From NCBI GenBank assembly GCA_902793405.1, contig CADBDH010000041.1:1-35756 (forward strand): a stretch of DNA of 35,756 bases, written 5' to 3'. The notes beneath the pieces were generated by a model. That model did not search any database. It worked only from the letters and a program-made list of their open reading frames with translations, and was not told where the DNA came from. The DNA comes from an uncultured Bacteroidales bacterium. GTDB lineage: Bacteria > Bacteroidota > Bacteroidia > Bacteroidales > Muribaculaceae. Both the position numbers and the translations under genes were made by a program. Shown one piece after another: positions 33,760-35,756 of this stretch (position 1 is its first letter; each line of letters starts with the position of its first letter).

Positions 33760-33975
33760 ATGCAACGAGGAACTATTATATTCAAGTGTACAGAGTGTGG
33801 TAATCATTTTAAGGCTCCTGACATAGAGTGGATGGCTACAACAATGAGTGTACCACAGCGTTGTCCTGAATGTCACAGTATTAGGACACGTCCATCGCGT
33901 TTAGTTTCAATTCTGTCAACAGACGCTATGTACGAGAAAATCTGGAAAGACATGGAGGAGAATAGCAAAGGTTGA
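33760..33975 (+). CDS. Small zinc-ribbon protein
   Basis: 71 residues with two CxxC pairs (FKCTECGNHFKAPDIEW and RCPECHSIRT) forming a zinc ribbon, then an acidic/helical tail (STDAMYEKIWKDMEENSKG). No catalytic domain. It may bind nucleic acid or a partner protein. It lies 101 bases after the lipase-like gene and ends 10 bases before the right arm-type repeat, so it is the last gene of the cassette. Confidence 0.6.
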   Translation: MQRGTIIFKCTECGNHFKAPDIEWMATTMSVPQRCPECHSIRTRPSRLVSILSTDAMYEKIWKDMEENSKG

Positions 33976-33985
33976 TACAGCTATT

Positions 33986-34017
33986 TGTCAAAAAGTTCAA
34001 GTAATGTTAAAGTAAAA
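33986..34017 (+). repeat. Arm-type repeat, right end of the cassette
   Basis: TGTCAAAAAGTTCAAGTA is identical to 31470-31487. The following ATGTTAAAGTAAAA is a diverged version of the second unit on the left. Confidence 0.5.
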
Positions 34018-34048
34018 GGTATTGTATCTAATTGAGATACAATACCTT
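34016..34048 (-). terminator. Perfect 14-bp hairpin beside the second tRNA-end-like core
   Basis: AAGGTATTGTATCT (34016-34029) pairs without mismatch with AGATACAATACCTT (34035-34048) around a 5-base loop; the minus strand continues into TTTTACTTT. It plays the same positional role as 31302-31337 but is unrelated in sequence, as if the element supplied its own tRNA terminator. Confidence 0.6.
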
Positions 34049-34061
34049 AACTATTTGCTTG

Positions 34062-34074
34062 GTACCCAGAGCCG
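34062..34074 (-). other. Attachment-site core 2: 13-bp tRNA 3'-end-like sequence
   Basis: Identical to 31347-31359. Here the minus strand continues CGGCTCTGGGTAC-CA, so the CCA end is also present. It lies about 240 bases before the integrase start. Confidence 0.6.
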
Positions 34075-34212
34075 CAATTGAAAATATTAAAACGGCTTAA
34101 ATGGCATTCAATTGAAAATCCTTTAATTTTGCTTATTATCTATTGATTTTCAGCATATTACAAAAACCCTCGGATTTAAGTGCATTTAAGCGTTTTGCAA
34201 GGTTTTTAGCAG

Positions 34213-34235
34213 ATGTGGGGAAAATGTGGGGAAAA
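34213..34235 (+). repeat. Two overlapping copies of ATGTGGGGAAAA upstream of the integrase promoter
   Basis: Copies at 34213-34224 and 34224-34235, ending three bases before the -33 element. They may bind the integrase or a regulator. Confidence 0.5.
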
Positions 34236-34237
34236 AA

Positions 34238-34269
34238 TTTGGTCATTCAAAGGATAAGTATTACCTTTG
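34238..34269 (+). promoter_or_regulatory. Promoter of the tyrosine integrase
   Basis: TTTG at 34238-34241 and TACCTTTG at 34262-34269 with a 20-base spacer match the consensus. Because it lies after the upstream GTG at 34226, it argues that translation starts at 34313. Confidence 0.65.
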
Positions 34270-34312
34270 TATAAAGCTATTTACACACTATCCCAACAAC
34301 CATAAAAAAGAC

Positions 34313-35647
34313 ATGAAAGTTACATTTATCATAAAAAAATCGGCAAAAAGGTATGACACGGAATCGACGGCCACCATATATTTGCGTCTGAGGGATGGTA
34401 GGAGATTGGATTCAGTTGCCCAGACAGAACTCACCATCAATCCTAATCTTTGGGACGAGAAGAATGAGTGTGTCAAGTCGAAGGCTATTTGTGACCCAAA
34501 GCTTCGTACAGAGACCAATGAAGAACTCCGGAAACTCAAAGGCTTTATCGAAAGGGAATACGAACGTGATAAGGACAATCTGGACAAAGACTGGCTTAAA
34601 GCTATCCTTGTCCGATATTATCACCCCGAAAAGTTCACTCCTGAAGGTGAAAAGAAACAAACCTTTGAGCAGATGTTTGATGAGTTTTTGGAGAAACACC
34701 GCCTGTCTGAAGTTCGCAAGAAGAATTTCAGAGTAGTTAAGCGATCCATGCTTCGATATGAGCTTTATGTCAAGAAGACCAAGCGAAACAGGAAAGACTT
34801 TGTTCTTGACGTGAACGATGTGACCAGGGACACGCTTGCTGATATGTGGGATTTCTTTGAGAACGAGTATAAGTACTTCGAGAAATACCCTCAAATCTAT
34901 GAGAACATACCCGAAAAGCGCACACCACAACCCAGAGGAAAGAACACTCTGATAGATTGTTTCTCACGCATCAGAACGTTTTTTCTGTGGTGCTATGAGA
35001 ATGGGAAGACCACCAATCGCCCATTCGATAAATTCCCCATTGAAGAGTGCCTGTATGGTACACCGGTCTATATATCATTAGACGAGAGGGAGCAGATCTG
35101 GAATGCGGATTTGTCAGCAAGGCCTCAACTCGCCATTCAGCGTGACATCTTCATTTTCCAGTCTGTCATCGGCTGCCGTGTGAGTGACCTCTACAGAATG
35201 ACAAAGCAAAGTATTGTCAACAGTGCCATTGAGTATATTCCCAAGAAAACCAAAGAAGGACGCCCCTTAACGGTACGAGTCCCACTGAATGAGCGAGCTA
35301 AAGAGATTCTCAAACGTTACGAGGACTTTGAAGGTCCAGGCCTTCTTCCGTTTATTTCTGAGCAGAAATACAACAAGGCCATCAAGGAATTTTTCAAACT
35401 TGCTGGCATTGATAGGATTGTCACCACATTAGACCCCTTGACCCGCGAGGAAGTGAAGCGACCCATCTATGAGGTTGCCAGCAGCCACATGGCGCGAAGG
35501 ACTTTTATTGGTAACATTTACAGAAAAGTCAAAGACCCAAACCTTGTCTCAGCCCTATCTGGCCACAAGGAAGGCAGCAAGGCATTCCAGCGGTATAGAG
35601 ATATTGATGAGGAAATGAAGAGAGACCTGGTCAAGTTGTTGGATTAG
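34313..35647 (+). CDS. Tyrosine recombinase/integrase of an integrative element
   Basis: 444 residues from the ATG at 34313 (MKVTFIIKKSAKRYDTE). Residues ~1-105 are an arm-DNA-binding domain, ~115-235 a SAM-like core-binding domain (TFEQMFDEFLEKHRLSEVRKKNFRVV), and ~250-444 the catalytic domain. The full active set is present: Arg289 (GCRVSDLYRMT), Lys312, His392-x2-Arg395 (SHMARRTF), His418 (LSGHKEG) and nucleophile Tyr428 (FQRYRDID). The frame could be opened by a GTG at 34226, but the promoter lies downstream of that. It sits next to the tRNA-end-like core 2, as is usual for integrases of Bacteroidetes mobile elements. Confidence 0.9.
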   Translation: MKVTFIIKKSAKRYDTESTATIYLRLRDGRRLDSVAQTELTINPNLWDEKNECVKSKAICDPKLRTETNEELRKLKGFIEREYERDKDNLDKDWLKAILVRYYHPEKFTPEGEKKQTFEQMFDEFLEKHRLSEVRKKNFRVVKRSMLRYELYVKKTKRNRKDFVLDVNDVTRDTLADMWDFFENEYKYFEKYPQIYENIPEKRTPQPRGKNTLIDCFSRIRTFFLWCYENGKTTNRPFDKFPIEECLYGTPVYISLDEREQIWNADLSARPQLAIQRDIFIFQSVIGCRVSDLYRMTKQSIVNSAIEYIPKKTKEGRPLTVRVPLNERAKEILKRYEDFEGPGLLPFISEQKYNKAIKEFFKLAGIDRIVTTLDPLTREEVKRPIYEVASSHMARRTFIGNIYRKVKDPNLVSALSGHKEGSKAFQRYRDIDEEMKRDLVKLLD

Positions 35648-35756
35648 TTCAACACATCCTCAATTGCAATGGTCCACCTCGCGTTGCTTACTAATCAAGC
35701 ATTGTTTGATGACATCTTTACTGATACTCAAATAAATTATACTAAATAAGAATCGT

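Larger units (their letters stand above)
31347..34074. mobile_element. Integrase-less 2.7-kb cassette between two tRNA-end-like repeats
   Basis: Direct repeats of the 13-base core bound the segment. Just inside each end lies TGTCAAAAAGTTCAAGTA (31470-31487 and 33986-34003), an arm-site-like repeat. The enclosed DNA is visibly more AT-rich than everything to its left and carries an EcsC-family gene, a lipase-like gene and a zinc-ribbon gene, all on plus, with no recombinase. The integrase gene just to the right probably shares the same attachment site and could have moved it. Confidence 0.55.

Noticed and set aside
31347-34074. Complete tRNA genes at the two cores
   Set aside because: Only the 3' 13-15 bases match a tRNA end; no D-arm, anticodon arm or T-loop is present.
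34226-34312. Extended N-terminus for the integrase from a GTG at 34226
   Set aside because: A consensus promoter (34238-34269) lies inside this stretch and the family usually starts at MKVTF-like sequence, so 34313 is preferred.
1-35756. CRISPR array
   Set aside because: No series of regularly spaced direct repeats was seen; the repeats found are short tandem units or paired sites.

Overview
The window reads as a chromosomal segment of a Bacteroidales bacterium (Prevotellaceae or Muribaculaceae type; the species cannot be settled by eye). The evidence is a SusC/SusD pair with surface lipoproteins, a hybrid one-protein sensor/regulator, an OMP_b-brl_3-type receptor, and many promoters of the Bacteroidetes form TTTG-N20-TAnnTTTG. 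Protein-coding DNA is moderately GC-rich up to about 31 kb and clearly more AT-rich in 31.4-34.3 kb.

Layout. 1-6.3 kb holds the 3' end of a TonB-dependent-type outer-membrane receptor, a BamE-like lipoprotein, and a run of small accessory enzymes: zinc-ribbon/PNPOx flavoprotein, CAT-like acetyltransferase, three GNATs, a MerR/GyrI-like regulator and a HEAT-like protein. One GNAT has a zinc-ribbon tail broken by a frame-shifting deletion. A 183-bp palindromic-ended, MITE-like element lies after the MerR gene. 6.4-12.2 kb is a complete tripartite RND efflux operon (MFP, HAE1 pump, TolC-like). 12.2-14.1 kb holds a propeller-like lipoprotein and an outer-membrane phospholipase A (pldA).

14.2-29.9 kb is a fructan utilisation locus. 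On the minus strand the order is SusC, SusD, DUF4960-type surface glycan-binding protein, surface GH32 (frameshifted here), exported GH32, MFS sugar/H+ symporter and PfkB-type fructokinase. From memory this is the gene order of the Bacteroides thetaiotaomicron levan locus. The hybrid sensor/regulator has a sugar-binding-protein-like periplasmic domain and lacks a recognisable HATPase domain. Between SusC and this regulator lies a plus-strand two-gene operon, a membrane protein plus a winged-helix regulator, with a palindromic operator placed between its promoter elements. The expected flow is surface binding and cleavage of fructan, SusCD import, periplasmic trimming, symport of fructose and phosphorylation.

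30.1-31.1 kb carries a DUF3667 membrane protein. 31.35-34.07 kb is the most unusual part: an AT-rich 2.7-kb segment bounded by two copies of a 13-bp sequence that looks like the 3' end of a tRNA gene (probably tRNA-Leu, reading minus). Each copy sits beside its own terminator hairpin, and a shared integrase-arm-like repeat lies just inside each end. The segment carries an EcsC-family protein, a lipase-like hydrolase and a small zinc-ribbon protein, but no integrase. A tyrosine integrase starts right after the second copy (34313-35647) and probably belongs to a second element continuing past the window. I read this as two elements integrated in tandem at one tRNA gene, the inner one being an integrase-less three-gene cassette of unknown function.
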